Shown here: positions 40,336 through 49,107 of the stretch, piece by piece
Position numbering within the stretch: position 1 is the stretch's first letter
Layout: each line of letters starts with the position of its first letter
From: a virus
Length of the DNA: 64,000 nucleotides
IMG/VR virus record: IMGVR_UViG_3300036828_000667
Span: 49,839 to 113,838 of that record
Direction: 5' to 3' (one strand)
Translations under genes and position numbers: made by a program
Notes under the pieces: generated by a model
Told to the model about the DNA's origin: nothing
Databases searched by the model: none
What the model saw: only the letters and a program-made list of their open reading frames with translations

Positions 40336-41003
40336 TTGAGAACTCCACGGTATGAATCAAGATGCTTCCATTTTTTGCCACTCTTAATATGACTAATCAA
40401 AGATCGTGCAACACCATAATCACGCGCGATCTCATGCTGAGTGCGCTGGTCATTGATAATCGCAATAGCTTGAACCTCAGTTAGCTTTGCATTACCATGG
40501 GTTTCACCCTTACTACGATCTTCAATCTTGTTCTGGCGATCAAGATACTCCCAGCTTTTACCGCTCTTAATCAAGCTGATAGTTACCGGATTAACATTGT
40601 AGTCAAACGCAATCTCTCTATAAACACGATTGTCGTTAATGATCGCAATAACCTGAGCTTCAGTCAACTTCGCTTTACCGTGGTTCTCACCCTTACTCTG
40701 ACGACCTTTAGTGTTTCTATCATCCATGTTAATTTGATGATCACCTTCGAACAAATGATCTGGGTTGACACAATGCGGGACATCACAGCTATGCAAAATC
40801 TGTTGATCATCAGTAAGTGGACCTCGAAAAAGTTTCCAGGACAGTCGATGAGCACTATGTTTCCCACCTAAGATCGCCCAATTAACCCACCCATAACCAC
40901 CCACCAGTGTCCCAGTCCATAGCCAACATCCACGATTTGGTTCTAATACATAGTGAGCTTCAAAGCACTCTAATAAATTTTCGTCTGTTATTTCTCTACT
41001 CAT
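40332..41003 (-). CDS. HNH homing endonuclease with duplicated DNA-binding tail
   Basis: 223 aa. HNH part GCWLWTGTLVGGYGWVNW, AHRLSWKLFRGPL, LHSCDVPHCVNPDHLF. Then two consecutive ~55-residue units, each GE-x-HG-x-AKLTE-x-Q-x-IAIIND followed by a helix-turn-helix (IAFDYNVNPVTISLIKSGKS; IARDYGVARSLISHIKSGKK). The second unit is an in-frame duplication and could lengthen the target site. Coupled to 39961 by ATGA. Confidence 0.85.
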   Translation of the reverse strand: MSREITDENLLECFEAHYVLEPNRGCWLWTGTLVGGYGWVNWAILGGKHSAHRLSWKLFRGPLTDDQQILHSCDVPHCVNPDHLFEGDHQINMDDRNTKGRQSKGENHGKAKLTEAQVIAIINDNRVYREIAFDYNVNPVTISLIKSGKSWEYLDRQNKIEDRSKGETHGNAKLTEVQAIAIINDQRTQHEIARDYGVARSLISHIKSGKKWKHLDSYRGVLK

Positions 41004-41007
41004 TTTG

Positions 41008-41241
41008 CTACTCCTCCGGAATAATTGATACCTTCACCTTATGACCCTCAATTAAATCTGGCTTATCTCTGCCTAAATATATGGACTCTCTGCTGCCCTG
41101 AAGAGTAATGTACCAACCTATTGAAACTTTATCACATTCGTGAGTTTTTTGACCATCACGAACTTCTAATCTCCAGTTTATATTTTCAAAATGTTCATTT
41201 ACACTAGTAATCTTCGTCTTGAAAGAGTACATTGTAGTCAT
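41008..41241 (-). CDS. conserved small phage protein
   Basis: 77 aa. VNEHFENINWRLEVRDGQ and SIGWYITLQGSRESIYLGRD are typical of a small phage family of unknown function (beta-rich). Confidence 0.7.
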   Translation of the reverse strand: MTTMYSFKTKITSVNEHFENINWRLEVRDGQKTHECDKVSIGWYITLQGSRESIYLGRDKPDLIEGHKVKVSIIPEE

Positions 41242-41656
41242 CTAGATCACCGCCATCTTGTTCCAAGGTCGGAACTTCAGCAACTGTTCTGGATCAAGCT
41301 TCGTCCAGTCGCCATCAAAGAGAATAGCCCTATCATCAATCGTAAGAAATGCTGCTGGTTTTTCGTGAGCAAATGCAATAGGCGAAGCGTCTTCGTTTGC
41401 TAAAACGTGGTCACGGCCGAACTCCTCCGTCGCATGACGAGTGAACCACTCCCGCATCGCCCGGAGGCCTGAAGGCTCTTTGCTCCGGCTGCTGTAGATC
41501 ACCACCTGGAACGTCTTAGTCGCCTCGTAGAGCCACTGTAAGGCCCCTGGCACCGGTCCGTCAACGATCGTCCAGGCGTTCACCCACGGGCTGGTGTATA
41601 GGTGGATAACACCGTCAAAAATCCACGCAAAGGATCGGTTTCGATCTTATAGTCAT
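41242..41656 (-). CDS. HAD-like phosphatase, frameshifted in the DxD motif
   Basis: From ATG 41656, with a perfect AAAGGAGG 6 nt upstream, translation gives MTIRSKPILCVDF and then a stop; the next frame continues DGVIHLYTSPWVNAW and runs to the end (PVPGALQWLYE, VVIYSSRSKEPSGLRAMREW, KPAAFLTIDDRAILFDGDW). Joining them restores LCVDFDGVIH, the catalytic motif of a HAD family common in phages. The break is one extra T in a run of five (A5 at 41617-41621 on +). Either a sequencing error, a recent mutation or programmed slippage. Without the shift, product begins at GTG 41583 and lacks the nucleophile. Confidence 0.7.
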
Positions 41657-41669
41657 TGCGTACCTCCTT

Positions 41670-41855
41670 TCATTTGTTGTTTTGGTTAAACCACTCCAGG
41701 TCACGCCTTAGAGTGGCTTGAGAGTGTTTACTGCCATTAAACTTGACAAAAACATAGTCCTTGTTAACAGAGGTAATAACACCTTTTTCAGCCATACCAT
41801 CAAAAGACTTGTAAATCACTATACGACCAACATCGGATGATTTAGCCTTGATCAT
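41670..41855 (-). CDS. conserved small phage protein
   Basis: 61 aa. SSDVGRIVIYKSFDGMAEKG, VITSVNKDYVFVKF, SQATLRRDLEW is a common small phage family (SH3-like), unknown function. Overlaps the SbcDC stop by 14 nt. Confidence 0.7.
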   Translation of the reverse strand: MIKAKSSDVGRIVIYKSFDGMAEKGVITSVNKDYVFVKFNGSKHSQATLRRDLEWFNQNNK

Positions 41856-44631
41856 ACCAGTCCCCTACCCAGTTCTTGGTATACACCGAACTATCCGATC
41901 CTTCTAAAGTTACATTTATCTCATGATTAAATTTACTGATCAACGACTCATCATGCGTGACCACAATCTTTTTTGGAACGTTAGCTTTGTTAATTAGCTC
42001 GAAGCAATACTCAGAGTAGCTAGGATCAAGGAACGATAGTACTTCATCAAAAATCACTACACCAAGAACACCATGATCCATACCATACATTTGTGTGAAT
42101 AGATTATTTAAACTTACCATCATAATAATATCGACAACTCTAGCTTGACCTGTCGAAAGCTGATCATAATCTGCCTTCTCCCGCCCCATGAACATAGCTG
42201 ACACACTCAGGTCATCCTCGATTATAACTCTAAAACTTTCCCCGTCAGTTAGCAGGTCAACTTGATTTTGTAATAATCTCTGTCCCTGTTTTGCTAGCTC
42301 CGAAATCAGAAGTCCGTTACGTTTGAGCAGAGTCTTCTGAGTCCAGTTCATAGCTTCTTGTAAATTGCTTTTAGTCTCCAGACTCAATTCAGTAGTTTGA
42401 ATTTCTGTATTAAACTCAGAGATACTACTGGCTTCCGCTTGGATCAAAGCTTCATAGTTAGTACGCGCTTCCTTAACTTCAGCTAGACCAGAATTGATCA
42501 ACGCCAAGCGATCCTCTAAAATAAGAATCCTTTCTAACTTGGTTTTTAGACTAGCTATATCTTCATTGTTGGACAAGTACTCTATATCTTTTTCGGTAAG
42601 CCTGATCGTCAATGTCCTTTCCAATCCAGTATTAGGTAACTGTGCTTTAAGAGATTCAATCTCTACAGTTAATTTATCTACTACATCTTCATTAAGCAGT
42701 TGCTGGTGACAAGTAGGACACTTGCCATCAAGAGACATTCGTAAACTAGCTTTCTTCGTTTCTATCTCTCTTGATATACGACTGACCATATTACGTACAT
42801 CTTTGATACCAGCTTCTAGAGCAAACTTCTCACTTGCAAGAACATTAGACCTGTAATTGCATCTATCAAGGCTTTCTCTAATACCCTTACTAGGTACAGT
42901 CAATTTTAGTTGAGCTTCAATTTCATTCCTCTCACGTTCCAGACTCGTAGTGTCAACAGTGCTCTGGGCATCTCGTTTGGTGAGGTATTCACTTAATTTG
43001 TTCTTGCTAATGTCTCTGATATCTTTTAGAGTCTTGATCTTCGATTCAATTTGAACGATAGTAGAACTATTGTCTTTTATCAAGTCTCCTAGCTTATCTC
43101 TAGCAGTGTCAACAGCACTCATACCAACAATAGTAGAGAGAAGAGTGTAACGATCAGACTTCGTGATAGATCCAAACAAGCTTGGACTCTTAGCTGGGAA
43201 ATAGGAGAGTAGTTTAATCTCCCATTCCGAGATACCAAGGAGTTCGTATATAGTCTCTTGAGTAATAGAAGTCTTACTACCTGTATAAGGTAGCCATTTG
43301 TCGATGAATGTAAAGATTTGCAGCTGAGGACCGGAGTCCGTCCTGCCCCGGCCGATCCGATACATGACCCCCTCAACCTCTATCACGACAGCGACGAAGG
43401 TACCCGTGTCGCCATACCAATTTCTCACTTCATTGGCGGCAACTCCCTTTGTCGTAGAACCAGTTAGGCACCAAAAAATCGCTTCAACAACAGAACTCTT
43501 GCCCGATCCGTTCTTCCCAGTCAGAACCAAGCTATCAGGGAATTCTTTCAAGTTCAAGGCGAAATCTTCTATTGACAAGAAGTTATGAGCCTCTAGGCTA
43601 TGGAGCTTAGACCTTGGGACCTTCCTGTCTGAACTGGGGAGGGATTCCATGAGCTTGTAAAAGATGTTTGAAACAAGCTCTTGATTGTCTATTTTAGACC
43701 GTTTGATAATTGATAGTCCAAGTTCAGTAATTGAACTTGTATCTTTCTTGAATTCAAGGGCCTTTCCTTTAGACTGTCCAACACTCTTGGGTGCTCTATA
43801 CCTATAGTGGACCAGCCTAGAAGATATTCGTTCTGGATCATCAGTAAACATAAATTTATGATAGTGGTTTGGATGAATGTCTTGAATTGAAGTGAACTCA
43901 CACTCTGGTGTATCAGAATATTTGAAGACCTTACATTGCCAAAAACCTGTTGCAGGACTGTCTCTGTAGTCGAACTGAATTGGAGAGCCTGGGATTAGTA
44001 TGGTCCTTCCCCACTGGCCGGTGAAAACCTGCCCGTTATGAATATCACCAATAATAGAGAGCTTGAATTTTGAGAATAAGTCCTCTTGGCTAAACCCAGA
44101 ACGAAACTGATGCCCTTCAGCATTCGTACAACCTTGGACCATCCCATGACCAATAAAGACATCACCCTGTAGATCAGATGGGATCTTGTGTTCAGAATTC
44201 CACGGGACTCCACATATCCTAAAGTCTTCACAGTTGACGATCGTAAAACTAGTAGCGTCATGCATATACACTACATTTTGCTTGAGTCCAAATCTACGTA
44301 ACACACTGTGAAAATGAGCCAAGTTCTCAGTTTTTGTGTCGATATCGTGTTGTCCATGGGTAACGAGCAAAGGTCGGTCATGAGATAGTGTTTCAATTAC
44401 AGATTCTAGTATATCTAATACCATAGGCTTCATGACAGCGTTATCTACAATGTCTCCTGCAATAACTGAAAAGTCAGCATCGATACTATTAGCAAATGCA
44501 CGAAAGTCTTTGGCTAGAGCTTCAAATTGCAGCAAACGGCTAGGTCTACCTGTGTCGTCTATCTCAGAGAACTGAGTATGGTTTGAGATATGCCAGTCCG
44601 AACTCGCAGCTATTATTATATGGTCTTTCAT
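41842..44631 (-). CDS. single-chain SbcD-SbcC (Mre11-Rad50) nuclease-ATPase
   Basis: 929 aa from ATG 44631 (GGAGG 4-5 nt upstream). Residues ~1-320 are a calcineurin-like phosphoesterase (SSDWHIS, SVIAGDIVDNA, VTHGQHD, FIGHGM, IIGDIHNG). Residues ~350-929 are a Rad50/SbcC ATPase: Walker A TGKNGSGKSS (~372), coiled coil with zinc hook CPTC (~638), signature LSTGQARVVD (~820), Walker B VVIFDEVLSFLDP (~854). In T4 (gp47/gp46) and in bacteria these are two proteins; here one frame holds both in Mre11-Rad50 order. Coiled coil is short, as in phages. Confidence 0.88.
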   Translation of the reverse strand: MKDHIIIAASSDWHISNHTQFSEIDDTGRPSRLLQFEALAKDFRAFANSIDADFSVIAGDIVDNAVMKPMVLDILESVIETLSHDRPLLVTHGQHDIDTKTENLAHFHSVLRRFGLKQNVVYMHDATSFTIVNCEDFRICGVPWNSEHKIPSDLQGDVFIGHGMVQGCTNAEGHQFRSGFSQEDLFSKFKLSIIGDIHNGQVFTGQWGRTILIPGSPIQFDYRDSPATGFWQCKVFKYSDTPECEFTSIQDIHPNHYHKFMFTDDPERISSRLVHYRYRAPKSVGQSKGKALEFKKDTSSITELGLSIIKRSKIDNQELVSNIFYKLMESLPSSDRKVPRSKLHSLEAHNFLSIEDFALNLKEFPDSLVLTGKNGSGKSSVVEAIFWCLTGSTTKGVAANEVRNWYGDTGTFVAVVIEVEGVMYRIGRGRTDSGPQLQIFTFIDKWLPYTGSKTSITQETIYELLGISEWEIKLLSYFPAKSPSLFGSITKSDRYTLLSTIVGMSAVDTARDKLGDLIKDNSSTIVQIESKIKTLKDIRDISKNKLSEYLTKRDAQSTVDTTSLERERNEIEAQLKLTVPSKGIRESLDRCNYRSNVLASEKFALEAGIKDVRNMVSRISREIETKKASLRMSLDGKCPTCHQQLLNEDVVDKLTVEIESLKAQLPNTGLERTLTIRLTEKDIEYLSNNEDIASLKTKLERILILEDRLALINSGLAEVKEARTNYEALIQAEASSISEFNTEIQTTELSLETKSNLQEAMNWTQKTLLKRNGLLISELAKQGQRLLQNQVDLLTDGESFRVIIEDDLSVSAMFMGREKADYDQLSTGQARVVDIIMMVSLNNLFTQMYGMDHGVLGVVIFDEVLSFLDPSYSEYCFELINKANVPKKIVVTHDESLISKFNHEINVTLEGSDSSVYTKNWVGDWYDQG

Positions 44632-44653
44632 CTTACCTCCAGAGGGATAAGCT

Positions 44654-44965
44654 ATGCCAAGGAAGTTCGCAATCTGGGAGCTAAGCCTAGTGGACAACAC
44701 CAAGCCGAACGAACCGCAAAACGACGATATTTGCCAATGTCGTTATTGCGGCCGTCTGCATAAGCCGCTCGGCTCTCCGCCCTGGAGAACAGAGGACGCG
44801 GAAAAGCTCGCTGGCTTTATTGCTGACCAGCTGACTTACCAAGGAAACGAGATCGACAACTTGGGAGACTGCGAAAGTGTTGTGTTTGTCAGTACCGTAC
44901 CAACGATCAATCTGAATCTACTAGCAGAGAATATAATAAAGTGGATACACCAAGAGAAACCCTAG
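44654..44965 (+). CDS. small Cys-containing protein, lone + strand gene
   Basis: 103 aa. ICQCRYCGRLHK is a zinc-binding knuckle candidate. GC-richer than its neighbours. GAGGGA precedes the ATG. It diverges from SbcDC with only 22 nt between start codons, where the two ribosome sites nearly touch. Not recognised. Confidence 0.6.
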   Translation: MPRKFAIWELSLVDNTKPNEPQNDDICQCRYCGRLHKPLGSPPWRTEDAEKLAGFIADQLTYQGNEIDNLGDCESVVFVSTVPTINLNLLAENIIKWIHQEKP

Positions 44966-44968
44966 TGG

Positions 44969-45223
44969 TCAATCACGTTTTTTCTTAACATTAGCTATGG
45001 CTTTTTGAGCTATGAGAATGTCCTTATGTCCAGCCACCTCTATAACTTCTTTGTCGGTCAATGGCCTTAGCTTCAATTTCGAGTCATACGCCGCTAAATT
45101 TCCACACCAAGCACAAACACTAACGTCACCTTCAGATGGGAGATCATCAGGACTTTCTACACCAGTAGCCGCATCTAAAGATATTCCGCAAGAAAGACAT
45201 TTAGATTCAGGTAGCTTTCTCAC
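44969..45223 (-). CDS. zinc-ribbon phage protein
   Basis: 84 aa. CLSCGISLDAATG, SEGDVSVCAWCGNLAAYD, LKLRPLTDKE match a small phage family with a four-Cys ribbon. Converges with 44654 (3-nt gap). Confidence 0.7.
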   Translation of the reverse strand: MRKLPESKCLSCGISLDAATGVESPDDLPSEGDVSVCAWCGNLAAYDSKLKLRPLTDKEVIEVAGHKDILIAQKAIANVKKKRD

Positions 45224-45232
45224 TACCTCCTC

Positions 45233-45373
45233 CTATTTATAAAGCTCGTCCCGGCCATTCTGGATATGCTCAGCACGTCCTTCTTTAGGATCAACGACAA
45301 TGTATGCCCACAATGACTTGATCTCAGGCATGGTACCATGTGGTTGATTAAAAAATCCAGTATCAGCTGTCAT
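45233..45373 (-). CDS. conserved small phage protein
   Basis: 46 aa from ATG 45373, overlapping the previous stop (ATGA). IKSLWAYIVVDPKEGRAEHI resembles short phage proteins with a VWAYIVxDPxDG motif. Unknown function. GAGGAGG for the next gene follows its stop. Confidence 0.6.
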   Translation of the reverse strand: MTADTGFFNQPHGTMPEIKSLWAYIVVDPKEGRAEHIQNGRDELYK

Positions 45374-45684
45374 AGTCTTTTCCACCATCTATTTGTAACA
45401 GATTTATCCACACCATCTAAACTCCAATGCGTTGTCTCTGCCCTAAATCTAATTACATAACTATCACGTGAATATAAACGTAAACGATCCACCTTCACAA
45501 TTTTCTCATGTCTAGCCGCTGAAATTCTCACGCCAGCAATAATAACTTCCCGACCTGGGCACAGTTCACAATAAGCAACCATAACTAATTCCTTACCATC
45601 TATTATTACTTCAAGCGGAAATAGTCCTGAAGTAACTACGGCATCGTCATCGTCAAGTAATTCAACTAACAAATTGGCGGCCAT
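45370..45684 (-). CDS. hypothetical protein
   Basis: 104 aa from ATG 45684 (GAGGTGGG 7 nt upstream). A longer form to 45837 would run 61 nt into the HNH gene and is less likely. Beta-rich; no domain recognised. Confidence 0.55.
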   Translation of the reverse strand: MAANLLVELLDDDDAVVTSGLFPLEVIIDGKELVMVAYCELCPGREVIIAGVRISAARHEKIVKVDRLRLYSRDSYVIRFRAETTHWSLDGVDKSVTNRWWKRL

Positions 45685-45775
45685 GCCGCAACCCACCTCT
45701 AATTGTAAGAAGTGTATTGAGTTATGGTTCTCATTGCGTCTTCTCCTCACTCGGGATATCTTTAACTCTAACCCA

Positions 45776-46294
45776 TCACACGCTCTTCCGTCTCTTGCCA
45801 CAACGGATGCGCTGAATTGTTGAATCCCGTACTCCATATTCTATTGCTAAGTGGGTATTGACCCCATGATATTGAGGTCTGGCTCTAATGTCAACAATGT
45901 CGGCTTCCGTGAGCTTAGACATACCATTACGTTCTCCGTGATTGCTTGTCCCGTGACTAACACGATCTCCCTGATTTTCCTTGTCTGTTCCCCATTTAAT
46001 ATTTTCAGGCCAGCGGTTATCAGAAGGATTTCCATTAAGATGACGACATTCAAGTCCAGGAGGACATGGACCAGAAAATGCTTCCAAGACAAGACGATGA
46101 ACATAAAACATTTGGTCACCACGACTAACCATCATATAGTCGTCTTTTGATACCAGCGTCTTCAGTTCTATATCAGTGACAATACGTCTCCAATACAAGC
46201 CGCCTGGCAATATACGAACACGTCCAAAATTTGAAACTTGATAAAACGGCCAATCAGAAATATCTTTCCAAATTTCACCATCTAAGTCATTCAT
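45776..46294 (-). CDS. NUMOD4-HNH homing endonuclease
   Basis: 172 aa. GEIWKDISDWPFYQVSNFGR (NUMOD4), VHRLVLEAFSGPCP and ECRHLNGNPSDNRWPENIKW (HNH_3), THLAIEYGVRDSTIQRIRCG (HTH). Sits immediately downstream of the SF2 helicase and overlaps it by 4 nt (ATGA). Confidence 0.9.
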   Translation of the reverse strand: MNDLDGEIWKDISDWPFYQVSNFGRVRILPGGLYWRRIVTDIELKTLVSKDDYMMVSRGDQMFYVHRLVLEAFSGPCPPGLECRHLNGNPSDNRWPENIKWGTDKENQGDRVSHGTSNHGERNGMSKLTEADIVDIRARPQYHGVNTHLAIEYGVRDSTIQRIRCGKRRKSV

Positions 46295-47817
46295 AAGCTT
46301 GCCCTTTCTATTAAACCTAGAGTAGTCTTTAATTTAGCAAGAGAGGTCACTTCATAAGATTCTGGATCAAATTCCCTAATAGTTACCTGTCTCCTTTCTT
46401 CACTATGTCTAGGAAGTATCCACAAGCCAGAGTCTACGAGATTCACAATAACAGAGGACTTTTTACCAGGCCTCGTGATTCTCCCAGATTTTTGGAGAAC
46501 TTGTCTAGCATTTTTTCCGTCCCATAGGACAATTGCATTTAAAGGCGACTCAAGGTCCATCCCTTCAATTAGATGCTGCGTTCCAATGATCCCAAGAATT
46601 GAATTACCAGCCTCCTTTCTCAACCACTCAGCTGAGTATCTATTATTAGATTTATCAATCACCTTTCCCCCGCCATACCAAGCAACACACTTATCACTAT
46701 CAACTAACCTCAATAGGTCAATTCCAAGTTCTTTCTCACTCACATGAATTATAGTATTATATTGCCTGTCAATCAGTAGTCTGATAACGGTTGCAATCAA
46801 GTTTAGTCTGTCTATATTCTTGTATTGCAACTGACGTAGCTTATGCCAATCGTCAGTCCTCTGCTCAGCCCATTTGTCCTTAGGCCAAGTATAATGAAGA
46901 TTGATCAGCTTAGGTATGTTGAGAAAATCCTTAAGCTCCCGAGCAGACTTCTCGTAAATTATAGGTCCCATAGCTGAGATAATCAGAGCGCTTTCTATAT
47001 CCATTCCAGAAAAATTCATCGCATTATTAACAGAGTAATCCATAGGCATAGCACTAAACCCATATGACCTAGTTACATTTGGTAATGCCATAAAAATAGT
47101 ATGCCATGTATGTGCAGAAACATGATGACACTCATCAGCTATTATCGTGGATATCAGTTTAAATTGCTCTTTATATTTGCTGGAGATGATATCATTATAA
47201 ACTACTCCTGGTGTAGATAAAAGTATCATCGGCTCCTGATTAGAACCAGCTACCCGCTCTCTATAATCCACCATTGGAATATCATACATTCTTGCAGAGC
47301 CTAAAAACTGAGAGTAAATGGGATAAGAAGGAACAAGAATTAAAGTTGTATTCTTCTCCATGAGAAGAGAATATGCTATAATCAATTGAAGAATAGTCTT
47401 ACTACTACCTGTCGGTAACTTAACAGTTCCATTATGATGTTTACGACAAGCTTCAGCCGCCTCTTCTATATACCACCTCTTCTTGCCATTGACCAGCCAT
47501 TTAGAAGACTCTAGAATACTCTTAGGAATTTCAATGCGAGCAAAGATGCTGCGAGGAGGATCAATAGAATTAAACTCAATAGTACAAAAAGGATTATTTT
47601 TTGTGAGGAATAAAAGTGCTCCAAGTCCACACGTAATTGTTCCATCCTCGTTTTCATAGTAGCAAGGATCGTAGGATATTTCAGTTTTAAATCGTCCACT
47701 GTCCTTACCTCCACGTATTCTGACTTTGACTTCCGTACGGGCAGTGAGGTCACTTTCAAGAGTACCTTTAGCAAAGGTACAAGCTAATCCCTGAACTTTG
47801 CAGGAGACCTCACGCAT
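46291..47817 (-). CDS. SF2 helicase (UvsW/RecG-like DEAD-box type)
   Basis: 508 aa. Walker A LPTGSSKT (~133; Ser replaces the usual Gly before Lys), motif II ADECHH (~226), motif III SAMP, motif V GTQHLIEGMDLESPLNA, motif VI QKSGRITRPG (~437). N-terminal ~110 residues are a beta-rich accessory domain. Likely branch migration/fork remodelling partner of RecA. Confidence 0.85.
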   Translation of the reverse strand: MREVSCKVQGLACTFAKGTLESDLTARTEVKVRIRGGKDSGRFKTEISYDPCYYENEDGTITCGLGALLFLTKNNPFCTIEFNSIDPPRSIFARIEIPKSILESSKWLVNGKKRWYIEEAAEACRKHHNGTVKLPTGSSKTILQLIIAYSLLMEKNTTLILVPSYPIYSQFLGSARMYDIPMVDYRERVAGSNQEPMILLSTPGVVYNDIISSKYKEQFKLISTIIADECHHVSAHTWHTIFMALPNVTRSYGFSAMPMDYSVNNAMNFSGMDIESALIISAMGPIIYEKSARELKDFLNIPKLINLHYTWPKDKWAEQRTDDWHKLRQLQYKNIDRLNLIATVIRLLIDRQYNTIIHVSEKELGIDLLRLVDSDKCVAWYGGGKVIDKSNNRYSAEWLRKEAGNSILGIIGTQHLIEGMDLESPLNAIVLWDGKNARQVLQKSGRITRPGKKSSVIVNLVDSGLWILPRHSEERRQVTIREFDPESYEVTSLAKLKTTLGLIERASL

Positions 47818-47821
47818 TTAC

Positions 47822-48244
47822 TTACTTCATCGTTTCTTGATCTAGTGAAACCAGATTTATAGCATAGCGTCCAGGCTCATACTCTTCAACCCATTTATTA
47901 CTATCTTCGAAAGAAATCCCAAAGTGATCGGCTATTATTTTAACTGCTTCCACTCCAGGCATAGTTCCTGGATCTTTCTCAATTGAAATAGATAGGTGAC
48001 GGCAGAGACCTAGGGGCTGATGTTCAAACGAAATGGCTGCACGATATCCAAAGGGGATCAGAACTTGTTCAGATGACCTAAGCGGTTCATAGCCAGGAGG
48101 ACGGTCCTTCAATTCCAAGGTTGATTTTTCTTTAGCTAATGCCTTCTCTTTAACAACATCAAGCGGGATTACATTCTTACGTGCTTTATCTATAGCATAA
48201 GCAATCGAGTTAAGTGTCTCTTCATCTAGGAGAAGTGTCGACAT
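47822..48244 (-). CDS. conserved phage protein
   Basis: 140 aa. LIPFGYRAAISFEHQPLGLC, RHLSISIEKDPGTMPGVEAV, EYEPGRYAINLV match a phage family of unknown function. 1-nt gap to the SLOG gene. Confidence 0.65.
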   Translation of the reverse strand: MSTLLLDEETLNSIAYAIDKARKNVIPLDVVKEKALAKEKSTLELKDRPPGYEPLRSSEQVLIPFGYRAAISFEHQPLGLCRHLSISIEKDPGTMPGVEAVKIIADHFGISFEDSNKWVEEYEPGRYAINLVSLDQETMK

Positions 48245-48245
48245 G

Positions 48246-48821
48246 TTATTTACCTACATCCTCTAGGATCACATCAACTAGCTCTTTCGGAGTCATCTGT
48301 CCATACTTATCATTTCCCAAGTTATAAACTAGTACTTTATAAGTCTTTGCACAAACGATTGCAGTTCTGGTACCTCCGATCAGCTGGCCATCCTCAGTCC
48401 AACAGATCAGAAATCTGGAAGGTGTTTTTAGGTCATCTCCTAGAACCTGATGGATGTTCCTGGCATGAAGTCTTTTAGCAGGGTCACCAAGACGGTCCCA
48501 AGTCGGATGAATACGTGAAGCAATTGCAAATGCCTTTATGTCTATTTTGTAAATGTCGCCTTCTTGACTGTCTTTCCTACTCTCAAACCCCTTCCATGGG
48601 ACGTAGATTCTCTTTGGCAGTAGTGTCTCTGACTTTGGTCTTCTCTCTAGTGCATCGTCCACACCCCTCTCAAACGAAGCATCCGCTCCAGCAGCCCCAC
48701 CAGAACGTAAGATATATCCAGCATCGTACAACAGAATGGCTATTTGTCGCATTTTTAAAAGAATAGGATCAGGTGTAGCCCTACTGCCAACCCCTGTATA
48801 ATATAAGGATTTAAGGACCAT
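48246..48821 (-). CDS. SLOG-fold (DprA-like) protein
   Basis: 191 aa. YYTGVGSRATPDPILLKMRQ, ILRSGGAAGADASFERG, and WTEDGQLIGGTRTAIVCAKT are the nucleotide-binding Rossmann loops of the SLOG superfamily (DprA/LOG). SLOG proteins bind nucleotides or DNA; the phage members are of unknown function, perhaps signal binding. Distinct from full-length DprA (no C-terminal winged helix). Confidence 0.75.
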   Translation of the reverse strand: MVLKSLYYTGVGSRATPDPILLKMRQIAILLYDAGYILRSGGAAGADASFERGVDDALERRPKSETLLPKRIYVPWKGFESRKDSQEGDIYKIDIKAFAIASRIHPTWDRLGDPAKRLHARNIHQVLGDDLKTPSRFLICWTEDGQLIGGTRTAIVCAKTYKVLVYNLGNDKYGQMTPKELVDVILEDVGK

Positions 48822-48824
48822 TTC

Positions 48825-49046
48825 TTACGTCCTAGGCTCTTCGGATGATTCCTTCCAGGAGTGTATATCTTGTATTGAGAAGGTTCTGATTTCGTCACGA
48901 TCTAGATCAATTGCAACAATGTAATAGCCTTCCTTATGCCATTGACTTGAACCGTAGACCATTCTCACAGGCAAAATACGCCTAAGTGATCGTACTCCCT
49001 TATAGTCAGTGTAATCAATGTTTACTTCCTTTTTATTCACTGCCAC
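48825..49046 (-). CDS. short WYL-domain protein
   Basis: 73 aa. VNIDYTDYKGVRSLRRILPV, SSQWHKEGYYIVAIDLDRDE, IRTFSIQDI is a minimal WYL-like domain (ligand-sensing, often of nucleotides or nucleic-acid ends) without its usual HTH. Common in phages. Confidence 0.7.
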   Translation of the reverse strand: MAVNKKEVNIDYTDYKGVRSLRRILPVRMVYGSSQWHKEGYYIVAIDLDRDEIRTFSIQDIHSWKESSEEPRT

Positions 49047-49074
49047 CTGTTTAGATATCCTTTTTCATTGGTTA

Positions 49075-49100
49075 AGGTCCTAGTTTTTAGACTAGGACCT
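49075..49100. terminator. hairpin between operon segments
   Basis: AGGTCCTAGT and ACTAGGACCT (10 bp) around a 6-nt loop; TTTCTT follows on the + side. Lies between 49046 and 49108. Confidence 0.55.
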
Positions 49101-49107
49101 TTCTTGC

